From the NCBI RefSeq assembly GCF_017798165.1, contig NZ_CP059068.1, positions 930,001-994,000 of the forward strand: 64,000 bases of DNA. The letters are read 5' to 3'. Of this stretch, positions 25,284 through 33,133 are shown in pieces. The position numbers and the translations under genes are program-made. Position 1 is the first letter of the stretch. Every line of letters begins with the position of its first letter. The stretch comes from Rhodoferax sp. AJA081-3 (GTDB lineage Bacteria > Pseudomonadota > Gammaproteobacteria > Burkholderiales > Burkholderiaceae_C). The notes below the pieces were generated by a model. The model saw nothing but the letters and a program-made list of their open reading frames with translations, searched no databases and was not told where the DNA came from.

Positions 25284-25379
25284 GGTGAAAAATCTCCGAA
25301 ATAAGTAGTAAACAAAGAGTGAACCCGGCCAGGCTGTGGGGCCTGGAAACCGCTTCAATGTGTTGCGGTCTGCTCTTTA

Positions 25380-25406
25380 ATTCGCCGGGTCGGGCCGTTT
25401 GGTTAC
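25380..25406 (-). promoter_or_regulatory. ECF sigma-type promoter for bufA
   Basis: The minus strand reads GTAACC (25401-25406), 16 nt, then CGAAT (25380-25384). This equals the promoter consensus reported for Caulobacter SigF (GTAACC-N16-CGAA). Start site expected near 25373. Confidence 0.85.
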
Positions 25407-25431
25407 AGCCGCTGCAAAATTTCTTTCAAAC

Positions 25432-25896
25432 TTATTTCACCGAGCCCCATCGGCGCACGAGCCAGTGGTCCACGGAAAATCGGCCAGGCCCATAAATGGC
25501 GATGCCCGCCAGCAAGGCACCCCAGAACACATGCTGCTGCAGGGCAGCTGGCGCAATTTCGGCCAGTGACAGCACCGCCACCACATTCACCACGGACAGG
25601 CCCAGCGCCGCAAAACGACCACCCAGGCCCAGCACCAACAGCACCGGCAGCACCAGTTCACCCGCTGTGCCCATCACCGCGGCCAACGCGGGTGGCAGCA
25701 ATGGCACCTTGTATTCATCCATGAACAGGGCCAACGTGATGTCCCAGTCGCGGATCTTGGTCAGCCCGGACAGGAAAAAGACCTGGGCTACGTACAGCCG
25801 GGCCAGCAGCGCCGCCACGGGTTGTAAGGAATTGAGCGCTTGCGCGACAGACAGGGCAAGCCTGGCGAGGGTTTGGATCAGGGTAGTGGGTTTCAT
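25432..25896 (-). CDS. DoxX-family membrane protein of the bufferin module
   Basis: A 154-residue DoxX protein with four predicted transmembrane helices. AALLARLYVAQVFFLSGLTKIRDW and AVMGTAGELVLPVLLVLGLGGRFAALGLS are the family signature. DoxX proteins often accompany MNIO/DUF2063 operons (gigT in Cupriavidus, bufD in bufferin loci) and may help redox or metallophore handling at the inner membrane. It reads in the same direction as bufA but has its own GTAACC-N16-CGAAT promoter, whose -10 lies only about 9 nt before the ATG. The leader must therefore be very short. Confidence 0.9.
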   Translation of the reverse strand: MKPTTLIQTLARLALSVAQALNSLQPVAALLARLYVAQVFFLSGLTKIRDWDITLALFMDEYKVPLLPPALAAVMGTAGELVLPVLLVLGLGGRFAALGLSVVNVVAVLSLAEIAPAALQQHVFWGALLAGIAIYGPGRFSVDHWLVRRWGSVK

Positions 25897-25904
25897 GGAC
25901 CTCT

Positions 25905-25931
25905 ATTCGTACAACTCGGCGTTTTGGTTAC
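25905..25931 (-). promoter_or_regulatory. ECF sigma-type promoter for the doxX gene
   Basis: The minus strand reads GTAACC (25926-25931), 16 nt, then CGAAT (25905-25909). It is identical in both elements and spacing to the bufA and sigma-gene promoters. Start site expected near 25898, just before the ATG at 25896. Confidence 0.85.
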
Positions 25932-25972
25932 ACCCGGGGCACCGTCCCCATAAAAAATATTTGCTGCACGCT

Positions 25973-25999
25973 GTAACCAGATCGCTACTGTGAACGAAT
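25973..25999 (+). promoter_or_regulatory. ECF sigma-type promoter for the sigma factor gene
   Basis: GTAACC (25973-25978), 16 nt, then CGAAT (25995-25999). A possible GTG start codon (25990) of the sigma gene lies inside this promoter, so translation must begin downstream. The arrangement predicts autoregulation. Confidence 0.83.
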
Positions 26000-26043
26000 A
26001 CACCTTGGAACGCAATCAGACCCAGAGGGACGGAGTGCACCGC

Positions 26044-26592
26044 ATGCAAGCAGAGGAAGACCGGCTGCGCACGCTTCTGTTGCTGGGTTTGACGGGAGAT
26101 GCAAAGGCCTACCAGGCATGCCTGCAGGGCATGGGCGCCCATTTGCGGGCATTTTTTAAACGCCGTCTGGCGTCTTTACCCAGTGAAGTAGAGGATCTTG
26201 TGCAAGAAACACTGTTGGCGCTGCACAACCAGCGCCATACCTACCACAGCGACCAGCCCCTGACGGCCTGGGTGCATGCCATTGCACGCTACAAACTGGT
26301 AGACCTGTTCCGCGCACGGGGCCGGCGTGACGCACTGAACGACCCGCTGGACGATGAGTTGCAGGTTTTTGCCAGCAGCGATACCGACGCATGTGATGCA
26401 CGCCGTGACCTGGGCCGCCTGCTGGAGCAACTGCCCGACCACCAGCGCCTGCCCATCGTGCACATGAAACTCGAAGGCCTCTCCGTCATCGAGACCGCCC
26501 AAGCCACCGGCATGTCCGAATCCGCCGTGAAGGTGGGCGTGCACCGCGGCCTGAAGGCATTGGCTGCCATGATTGGAATGAAAACACCATGA
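26044..26592 (+). CDS. ECF RNA polymerase sigma factor (SigF/RpoQ-like) of the bufferin module
   Basis: A 182-residue ECF sigma factor. Region 2 runs from [24 protein letters not shown] through [19 protein letters not shown]. Region 4 is at the C-terminus ([24 protein letters not shown], then [18 protein letters not shown]). The ATG at 26044 is chosen over GTG 25990 because the gene's own GTAACC-N16-CGAAT promoter ends at 25999. The stop overlaps the ATG of the nrsF gene (ATGA). The sigma/anti-sigma pair is divergent from doxX-bufA-bufBC, whose promoters share the same elements, so it almost certainly controls them. Known relatives respond to copper or gold. Confidence 0.92.
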   Translation: MQAEEDRLRTLLLLGLTGDAKAYQACLQGMGAHLRAFFKRRLASLPSEVEDLVQETLLALHNQRHTYHSDQPLTAWVHAIARYKLVDLFRARGRRDALNDPLDDELQVFASSDTDACDARRDLGRLLEQLPDHQRLPIVHMKLEGLSVIETAQATGMSESAVKVGVHRGLKALAAMIGMKTP

Positions 26593-27230
26593 AAACCGAC
26601 GACCTGATTGCTGTATTGGCCCGGGGTGTAACCCCCGTGGATACCGATGCCACGCGCAAACGTTTCCAGACCGCCCTGGTGTGGGGTGTGCTGGGCGCCC
26701 TGGCGGTGATGTTGTCTGGCTACGGCATACGGCATGACCTGGCGCAGGCGGCAGCCTTGCCCATGTTCTGGGTCAAACTCGCCTTCCCCTTGGCCATTGC
26801 CATCCCCGCCGTGTTGCTCACCCTGCGCCTGTCCCGCCCCGGCATGCCGCTGGGCAAGACCTGGATGGCACTGCCCCTGCCGTGGCTGGTTGTTGCGCTT
26901 ATGGCCATTGCCACCCTAGCCCATGCCAGCCCCGATGAACGCCTGCCGCTGGTGATGGGCAAGTCCTGGCTGTCCTGCGCCTTCAATATCGCCTGGGTGT
27001 CCGCACCGGTTCTGGTGGGCATGTTGTGGGCCGTCAAAGGCATGGCCCCCACACGCCCTGCCCTGGCTGGTGCCTGCGCGGGCCTGGCTTCGGCAGCCGC
27101 AGGTGCAGTGGTCTATGCCTTGCACTGCCCGGAAATGCAGGCGCCTTTTTTGGCGGTCTGGTACATGTTGGGGATGTTGATACCGACGGCGGTTGGGGCG
27201 GTGGTGGGGGCTAAGTTGCTGCGCTGGTGA
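26589..27230 (+). CDS. nrsF: NrsF (DUF1109) anti-sigma factor
   Basis: A 213-residue protein with about six transmembrane helices ([37 protein letters not shown] and others), matching DUF1109/NrsF. Two conserved cysteines sit at positions 130 ([10 protein letters not shown]) and 180 ([10 protein letters not shown]), nearly identical to Cys131 and Cys181 of Caulobacter NrsF, which are required for sensing heavy metals. The start overlaps the sigma factor stop, giving stoichiometric co-expression. It should hold the sigma factor at the inner membrane until metal stress releases it. Confidence 0.92.
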   Translation: MKTDDLIAVLARGVTPVDTDATRKRFQTALVWGVLGALAVMLSGYGIRHDLAQAAALPMFWVKLAFPLAIAIPAVLLTLRLSRPGMPLGKTWMALPLPWLVVALMAIATLAHASPDERLPLVMGKSWLSCAFNIAWVSAPVLVGMLWAVKGMAPTRPALAGACAGLASAAAGAVVYALHCPEMQAPFLAVWYMLGMLIPTAVGAVVGAKLLRW

Positions 27231-27235
27231 ATATG

Positions 27236-27769
27236 TTATCCGCGCCATTCCGTTTCGAGCAGTTTGACCGACACACTATTTGAGGCCAGACGCGCAGAAA
27301 AAGAACTCACGTGTTCTGTACCGCAAACAAAAAGTATGGGCCAAACGTTCAGGACATCTATGCGCTGCAGCCATATGGTCTCCCGACGGCGAAACTCTTC
27401 ATCTAGCGCAGCCTGCACTTCAACTTCAGATTGGTCATTCATCTCTGCTGAAGCCAAGATCCAGTTTTTTCCATGTACCCCCATAGTGGCTCTTTCCGCC
27501 TTGTCTGCCTCGCAAAATTGGTGGGGTAGACCGAGGTCTTCGGCGAGGCTCTGGAGCACTGAGACGCGCTTACCAGCATCAAGCACGCTCTCTTCGTTTA
27601 ACTCCTCAGCAACTGCGTTTACTTAGCACTTGAAGACACTGGAACGAATGAACATTCGGAATGCTCTTTCTTGTGCTTCTGTACATGCATGTTTGATCCC
27701 CCGCTTCGCACCCACGCCATACTGGTAAAGGTGGTGTGTACCAATCAAATAGAGGACGCGTTCAGTCAT
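27236..27769 (-). pseudogene. Conserved hypothetical gene interrupted by an in-frame TAA
   Basis: Reading from ATG 27769 gives MTERVLYLIGTHHLYQYGVG and then CTEAQERAFRMFIRSSVFKC. An in-frame TAA at 27623-27625 (codon 49) interrupts it, and the same frame continues with VNAVAEELNEES and on to a natural stop (LAEDLGLPHQFCEADKAERA, then IDVLNVWPILFVCGTEHV). Without the stop the product would be 177 residues. The two parts look like one continuous domain, so a nonsense mutation is more likely than two genes. I recall similar small proteins of unknown function ending in a WPVLFVCGADHV-like motif, but cannot confirm by search. Base composition is more AT-rich than in the neighbours, suggesting recent acquisition. 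Confidence 0.6.
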
Positions 27770-27897
27770 GATGAGTACTTTAATGTCAAGAGAGATAGAT
27801 GCTGGACTTTGCTGGAAAAGTTGAACATCGAATCCCTCTGAATGTGGATTGCAGTCTAGGATGCGCGGTTTCTTCTCGGAAAGCCGCAATCCCAGCC

Positions 27898-27976
27898 GCA
27901 GAGTTTGGGGCATTGGTCCCTGCCGATTTCTGGGCCATTGACAGTATGAGGCGGGGGCCAATGCTCCAAACTCTGC
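27898..27976. repeat. 79-bp long inverted repeat
   Basis: Arms of 24 nt beginning GCAGAGTTTGGGGCATTGG on one side and its near-complement on the other (two mismatches) enclose a 31-nt loop. It lies in the 231-bp gap between the interrupted gene and spoVR. There is no T-run and no integrase-site (GTTRRRY) core. It may be a remnant of a small non-autonomous element. The rest of the gap holds nothing I recognise. Confidence 0.6.
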
Positions 27977-28000
27977 TGCCACCAATACCAAGCGCAGCGT

Positions 28001-29623
28001 TCAAGCCGGACTGGACACACTCCACTCTTTCACCCGCTCCCCAGCCCCATTGACGCTCTCCAGCGTCACACCAAAGCCCCATAGCCGGGCCGTGTGTTTC
28101 ATGACCTCCAGCGTGCTTTCACCCAGGGGCCGGTCCTGGTACTGGGTGTGGCGCAGGGTCAGCGTGCGGTCACCGCGCAGGTCTACATCCCAGACCTGGA
28201 TATTGGGCTCACGTGTGCCCAAATCGTATTGGGATGACAAGGCCTGGCGGATGCGCTGGTAACCAGCATCGTCGTGGATGGCGGCTACCTCCAGGTCGTT
28301 GATTTTTTCGTCGTCGTGGATGGCGAACAGGTGCATGTCGCGTATCAGCTTGGGCGACAGGTACTGGCCGATAAAACTCTCGTCCTTGAAATTGCGCATG
28401 GCGTGGTGCAGCGTGGGCAACCAGGGTGTGCCGGCAATGTCTGGGAACCAGGCGCGGTCTTCATCGGTGGGTGCCTCACAAATGCGTTTGATGTCGGTGT
28501 ACATCGCAAAACCCAGGGCATAGGGGTTGATGCCGCTGTAGCCGCGGTGGTCCACCGGCGGCTGGAAGATGACGTTGGTGTGCGAGGTGAGCCACTCCAG
28601 CATCACACCATCGCTCAGGTGGCCATCGTCGTATAGCGTGTTGAGCAGCTTGTGGTGCCAGAAGGTGGCCCAGCCTTCGTTCATGACCTGGGTCTGGCGC
28701 TGCGGGTAAAAGTATTGGGATATCTTGCGCACAATACGCACGATCTCGCGCTGCCAAGGCTTGAGCAACGGTGCGTTCTTCTCGATAAAGTACAGCAGGT
28801 TTTCCTGTGGCTCAACCGGAAAGCGGTCTACCTGCTGTGATTGGTCACCTGTGCCCTCTTTCACCGGCACGGTGCGCCACAAGGCATTGATCTGCTGCTG
28901 GGCATGGGCCTCGCGCTCCTTGCGCTCTTGCACCTCCTGTGCCAGCGTGCGTTTGCTGGGGCGGCGGTAGCGGTCCACACCAAAACTGGCCAGTGCGTGG
29001 CAGGAGTCCAGCAGGTCTTCCATCTCCTGCTGGCCGTAACGCTCTTCACATTCGGCCACATAACTTCTGGCATAGACCAGGTAGTCAATGATGCTGGACG
29101 CATCGGTCCACATGCGGAACAGGTAGTTGCCCTTGAAGAAACTGTTGTGGCCATAGGCCGCATGGGCAATCACCAGGGCTTGCATGGCCGTGGTGTTTTC
29201 TTCCATCAGGTAACTGATGCACGGGTTGGAGTTGATGACGATTTCGTAGGCCAGGCCCATGTGGCCGCGGCGGTATTTTTTCTCGGTGGCGATGAATTCC
29301 TTACCGTAACTCCAGTGCCGGTAGTTGATAGGCATGCCGACCGAGGCATAGGCGTCCATCATCTGCTCAGCGGTGATGATCTCCAACTGGTTGGGGTAAG
29401 TGTCCAGCCCGAAACGTTCTGCAGTCTGGCGGATGGTGTCGTGGTAACGCTCGATCAGATCAAACGTCCAATCACTAGGGTCTGGCAGAGGGACCGCAGC
29501 CCGCGGTGGCGCAGGCAATGGCGCTTGCAAGGGCGTATGGGGACGGCGGTCCCCGGTGGGTGGCACACGCGCCAGGTGCTCCATATGGCGCCGCTCCAAA
29601 ACGGGTTGGTGTTCGGCCGTCAT
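28001..29623 (-). CDS. SpoVR-family protein (YcgB-like)
   Basis: A 540-residue SpoVR/YcgB protein, with the typical DWTFDLIERYHDTIRQTAER, YPNQLEIITAEQMMDAYASV, WSYGKEF and QVMNEGWATFWHHKL segments. The family is conserved next to prkA and yeaH and is linked to nutrient stress in proteobacteria; its activity is unknown. The ATG at 29623 overlaps the yeaH stop (ATGA), so translation is coupled. The N-terminal 60 residues are proline- and histidine-rich and not conserved in my memory of the family. It ends the prkA-yeaH-spoVR operon. Confidence 0.93.
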   Translation of the reverse strand: MTAEHQPVLERRHMEHLARVPPTGDRRPHTPLQAPLPAPPRAAVPLPDPSDWTFDLIERYHDTIRQTAERFGLDTYPNQLEIITAEQMMDAYASVGMPINYRHWSYGKEFIATEKKYRRGHMGLAYEIVINSNPCISYLMEENTTAMQALVIAHAAYGHNSFFKGNYLFRMWTDASSIIDYLVYARSYVAECEERYGQQEMEDLLDSCHALASFGVDRYRRPSKRTLAQEVQERKEREAHAQQQINALWRTVPVKEGTGDQSQQVDRFPVEPQENLLYFIEKNAPLLKPWQREIVRIVRKISQYFYPQRQTQVMNEGWATFWHHKLLNTLYDDGHLSDGVMLEWLTSHTNVIFQPPVDHRGYSGINPYALGFAMYTDIKRICEAPTDEDRAWFPDIAGTPWLPTLHHAMRNFKDESFIGQYLSPKLIRDMHLFAIHDDEKINDLEVAAIHDDAGYQRIRQALSSQYDLGTREPNIQVWDVDLRGDRTLTLRHTQYQDRPLGESTLEVMKHTARLWGFGVTLESVNGAGERVKEWSVSSPA

Positions 29624-30888
29624 GTGTTCGCCCCTTCCTTCTTGAACAGATCGCGGAACACGGGGTAAATCTGTGATGCCTCGGTGACCTTGCGCATGGC
29701 GAAGTTGCTGTGCTGGGCCTGCAAGCCCACATACTCGCGCCACAGGTTTTGTTCTTCATCCGCCACCTGCACATAGGCAAAGTAGCGGCACAGGGGCAGA
29801 AGTTTGTCGGTCAGCAGCTCGGTGCAGCGTTCGCTATCGTCCGAAAAGTTGTCGCCATCACTGGCCTGGGCGCCATAAATGTTCCAGTCGCCATGGGGAT
29901 AACGCGCAGCAATGATCTGGTGCATCAGCACCAGCGCACTGCTGACCACGGTGCCACCGCTTTCGGTGGCGTGGAAGAAGGTGTCTTCATCCACCTCTTG
30001 CGCCTGGGTGTGGTGGCGAATAAAAACGATGTCGATCTTGTCGTAGTGCCGGGTCAAGAACAGATACAGCAGCGTGAAGAAACGTTTGGACAAGTCCTTG
30101 CGCTCCTGGTCCATGGAGCCCGACACGTCCATCAGGCAAAACATCACGGCCTTGCTGGTGGGCACCGGCACCTTCACGCGGTTGCGAAAGCACAGGTCTA
30201 TGGGGTCCAAAAATGGAATGTTCTTCAGCCGCCGCCGCAGTTCCAAAATGTCGCGCTCCAGCGCCAGGATTTCGCTCTCGCGCCCTGCGGGGAATCGCTT
30301 GAACTCCGCCAGCAGTGCTTCTTTTTCATGCAGCTCGCGCCGAGCGGAAGTGCCCAATGCAATGCGGCGGCCCAAGGCACCGCGCATGGAGCGCACGATG
30401 TGCAGGTTGTTGGGTGTACCGTCGTGTGAATAACCGGCGCGGTGGCTTTTCCATTCGGGGCTGTCGCCAATTTGCGTGCGCAGCAGGTGCGGCAAGGCCA
30501 AGTCTTCAAAGAAGATCTGCATGAACTCTTCTTTGCTCAGCGTGAAGGTAAAGTCATCTTCTCCCTCGCCCGAGTCACTGGCCTGGCCACCCCGCCCGCC
30601 GCCACCGCCCTTGGGCCGGGCAATACGGTCGCCACGCACATAGTCCTTGTTGCCGGGGTGTACGGTGTCGCGTATGCCGCCCTGGCCGTGGTGAAAAACC
30701 GGCTCGCTGATGTCTTTGCGCGGAATGGTGATGTCTTCGGCCTGCTCCATGTCGCGTATGCCCCGGCCAGACACAGCACGCCGCACCGCGTCGCCAATCT
30801 GCTCCTTGTAGCGGCGCAGAAAACGTTCGCGGTTGCCTATGGACTTGTTTTTGCCCGAGAGGCGGCGGTCAATGATCTGAAGGGGCAT
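29620..30888 (-). CDS. YeaH/YhbH-family protein (DUF444) with VWA-like domain
   Basis: A 422-residue YeaH protein. The N-terminus (LQIIDRRLSGKNKSIGNRERFLRRYKEQI) is the family mark, residues 80-100 are a glycine-rich linker (RPKGGGGGRGGQ), and the C-terminal half resembles a von Willebrand A fold with a MIDAS-like motif (MDVSGSMDQERK). It is encoded between the PrkA kinase and SpoVR and is thought to work with the kinase under starvation; E. coli YeaG/YeaH act in nitrogen starvation. It starts 30 bp after the prkA stop and overlaps spoVR. Confidence 0.93.
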   Translation of the reverse strand: MPLQIIDRRLSGKNKSIGNRERFLRRYKEQIGDAVRRAVSGRGIRDMEQAEDITIPRKDISEPVFHHGQGGIRDTVHPGNKDYVRGDRIARPKGGGGGRGGQASDSGEGEDDFTFTLSKEEFMQIFFEDLALPHLLRTQIGDSPEWKSHRAGYSHDGTPNNLHIVRSMRGALGRRIALGTSARRELHEKEALLAEFKRFPAGRESEILALERDILELRRRLKNIPFLDPIDLCFRNRVKVPVPTSKAVMFCLMDVSGSMDQERKDLSKRFFTLLYLFLTRHYDKIDIVFIRHHTQAQEVDEDTFFHATESGGTVVSSALVLMHQIIAARYPHGDWNIYGAQASDGDNFSDDSERCTELLTDKLLPLCRYFAYVQVADEEQNLWREYVGLQAQHSNFAMRKVTEASQIYPVFRDLFKKEGANT

Positions 30889-30918
30889 TGCGGGCCTCCG
30901 TCATTAGTGCCAACTCTT

Positions 30919-32841
30919 TTACGAACTCTTTCGAACGCGCAGGTACCACTCGCACAACAATCGCACCTGCTTGGCCGTGTAGCCCTTGGCCACCATGCGG
31001 GTCACAAAGTCTTCGTGTTTCTTGGCCTCGTCCACACTGGCCTTGGCGTTGAAGCTGATGACCGGCAACAACTCTTCGGTGTTGGAGAACATTTTTTTCT
31101 CGATAACCAGGCGCAGCTTTTCGTAGCTCGTCCAACTGGGGTTCTTGCCCTGGTTGTTGGCACGGGCCCGCAGCACAAAGTTGACGATCTCGTTGCGGAA
31201 GTCTTTGGGGTTGGCAATGCCGGCGGGCTTTTCGATCTTCTCCAGCTCGGCATTCAGCGCCGAGCGGTCGAAGGACTCACCCGTATCGGTATCGCGGTAC
31301 TCGTTGTCCTGAATCCAGTAGTCGGCATAGGTAACGTAACGATCAAAGATGTTTTGACCGTATTCGCTGTAGCTCTCCAGATAGGCAGTCTGTATCTCTT
31401 TGCCGATGAATTCGGCATAACGTGGCGCCAGGTACTCCTTGATGAAGCCGGTGTATTTGGCCTCCAGCTCGGCGGGGAACTGTTCACGCTCGATCTGCTG
31501 TTCCAGCACATACATCAGATGCACCGGGTTGGCCGCCACTTCGGAGCTGTCAAAGTTGAAAACCTTGGACAAGATCTTGAACGCAAAACGGGTAGATACG
31601 CCGTTCATGCCCTCGTCCACACCGGCGTAGTCGCGGTACTCCTGGTAACTCTTGGCGCGCGGGTCGGTGTCTTTCAGGCTCTCGCCATCGTAGACCTGCA
31701 TCTTGCTGTAGAGGCTGGAATTCTCGGGCTCCTTGAGCCGCGTAAGTATCGAGAACTGCGCCATCATCTTGAAGGTGCCGGGCGCACACTTGGCATCACC
31801 CAAAGACGAATCCCGCACCAGCTTTTCGTAGATGCGGACTTCTTCACGCACGCTCAGGCAATACGGCACCTTGACGATGTAGATGCGGTCCAGGAAGGCT
31901 TCGTTGTTTTTGTTGTTACGAAATGTCTTCCACTCGCTCTCGTTGCTGTGTGCCAACACAATGCCATCAAATGGAATGGCGCCAAAACCTTCGGTGCCTT
32001 TGAAGTTGCCTTCTTGTGTAGCAGTCAACAAGGGGTGCAGCACCTTGATGGGTGCCTTGAACATTTCCACAAACTCCAGCATGCCCTGGTTGGCCAGGCA
32101 CAGGCCGCCGGAGTAGCTGTAGGCATCGGGGTCATCCTGCGCATAACTCTCCAGCTTGCGGATATCGACCTTGCCGACCAGGGAGCTGATGTCCTGGTTG
32201 TTTTCATCACCGGGCTCGGTTTTGGCCAGGCCGATTTGTTTGAGTATGCTGGGATACCGTTTGACGACCTTGAACTGGCGGATGTCTCCACCAAACTCAT
32301 CGAGGCGCTTGACGGCCCAGGGCGACAGAATGCGCTGCAGGTAGCGGCGCGGAATGCCAAAGTTCTCTTGCAGGATGGGCCCATCTTCTATGGGGTCAAA
32401 CAGGGCCAAAGGTGTCTCGTTGACCGGTGAACCTTTGATGGCATAAAACGGCACCTGCTGCATCAGGAACTTGAGGCGCTCGGCGATGGAGCTTTTGCCG
32501 CCACCTACTGGCCCTAGCAAATACAGAATTTGTTTGCGCTCTTCCAAGCCCTGCGCGGCGTGGCGGAAGTAACTCACCACCTGCTCGATGGCGTCTTCCA
32601 TGCCGTAGAACTCGGCAAAGGCCGGGTAACGTTTGATGGTCTTGTTGGCGAACAGGCGGGACAGGCGGGGGTCATTGCGCGTGTCCACCAGCTCGGGTTC
32701 ACCAATGGCGGTGAGCATGCGCTCGGATGCCGTGGCATAGGCCAGCGGGTTGCGTTTGCACTCCGCCAAGTAGTCGTCAATGGAAAGTTCTTCTTCGCGG
32801 CTACGCGCATACCGTGCGACGAAGTTGCCAATTGCATCCAT
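30919..32841 (-). CDS. prkA: PrkA serine protein kinase (YeaG)
   Basis: A 640-residue PrkA protein (E. coli YeaG 644). The N-terminal AAA-like domain has Walker A GPVGGGKSS (110-118); the C-terminal part is the kinase-like segment conserved in PrkA. AGGAGG lies 5-10 nt before the ATG at 32841, so the longer frame is rejected. It is the first gene of prkA-yeaH-spoVR. The kinase is known in E. coli and Bacillus to act in stationary phase or sporulation. The 292-bp region upstream (32842-33133) is AT-rich near 32930-33000 and probably holds the promoter. I do not see a clear sigma-54 or sigma-70 consensus there. Confidence 0.95.
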   Translation of the reverse strand: MDAIGNFVARYARSREEELSIDDYLAECKRNPLAYATASERMLTAIGEPELVDTRNDPRLSRLFANKTIKRYPAFAEFYGMEDAIEQVVSYFRHAAQGLEERKQILYLLGPVGGGKSSIAERLKFLMQQVPFYAIKGSPVNETPLALFDPIEDGPILQENFGIPRRYLQRILSPWAVKRLDEFGGDIRQFKVVKRYPSILKQIGLAKTEPGDENNQDISSLVGKVDIRKLESYAQDDPDAYSYSGGLCLANQGMLEFVEMFKAPIKVLHPLLTATQEGNFKGTEGFGAIPFDGIVLAHSNESEWKTFRNNKNNEAFLDRIYIVKVPYCLSVREEVRIYEKLVRDSSLGDAKCAPGTFKMMAQFSILTRLKEPENSSLYSKMQVYDGESLKDTDPRAKSYQEYRDYAGVDEGMNGVSTRFAFKILSKVFNFDSSEVAANPVHLMYVLEQQIEREQFPAELEAKYTGFIKEYLAPRYAEFIGKEIQTAYLESYSEYGQNIFDRYVTYADYWIQDNEYRDTDTGESFDRSALNAELEKIEKPAGIANPKDFRNEIVNFVLRARANNQGKNPSWTSYEKLRLVIEKKMFSNTEELLPVISFNAKASVDEAKKHEDFVTRMVAKGYTAKQVRLLCEWYLRVRKSS

Positions 32842-33086
32842 AGAGCCTCCTGTTTCAACAAGGTGCCACCAGCAACAACTGGCAGCGCCTACAACCTTAG
32901 GTACAGACAACAAGCGATAAGTTCATTTGAGCACTTACGCGCCTAAATTACCACAACATTAAGGGGATAAATATGGTCTTTACCCCGCAATGCAACAACC
33001 ACCCACACTCAACGCGCGATGTGGTGCATGTGGCTACTGTAGGTTGAATTGCAAGGCCGCGCTGGCATGGCGCGAAGCCCGCTTGT

Positions 33087-33115
33087 GTTAGCAGTGGCAT
33101 GGCGCCGCTGCTAAC
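33087..33115. terminator. Strong hairpin downstream of the aminopeptidase gene
   Basis: GTTAGCAGTGGC pairs with GCCGCTGCTAAC around a 5-nt loop, giving a 12-bp stem with one wobble. It lies 19 bp after the end of the leftward aminopeptidase gene, a terminator position, but has no T-run on either strand. Confidence 0.4.
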
Positions 33116-33133
33116 CACCCGTGCGGGTGACCG

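Noticed and set aside
27898..27976. Integron attC site
   Set aside because: The hairpin is long and imperfect as expected, but no GTTRRRY/RYYYAAC core sites are present and no integron integrase is near.
30442..32430. A 662-codon open frame on the plus strand opposite prkA and yeaH
   Set aside because: It mirrors two firmly identified genes; such long antisense frames are common in GC-rich DNA. Its protein shows no domain I recognise.
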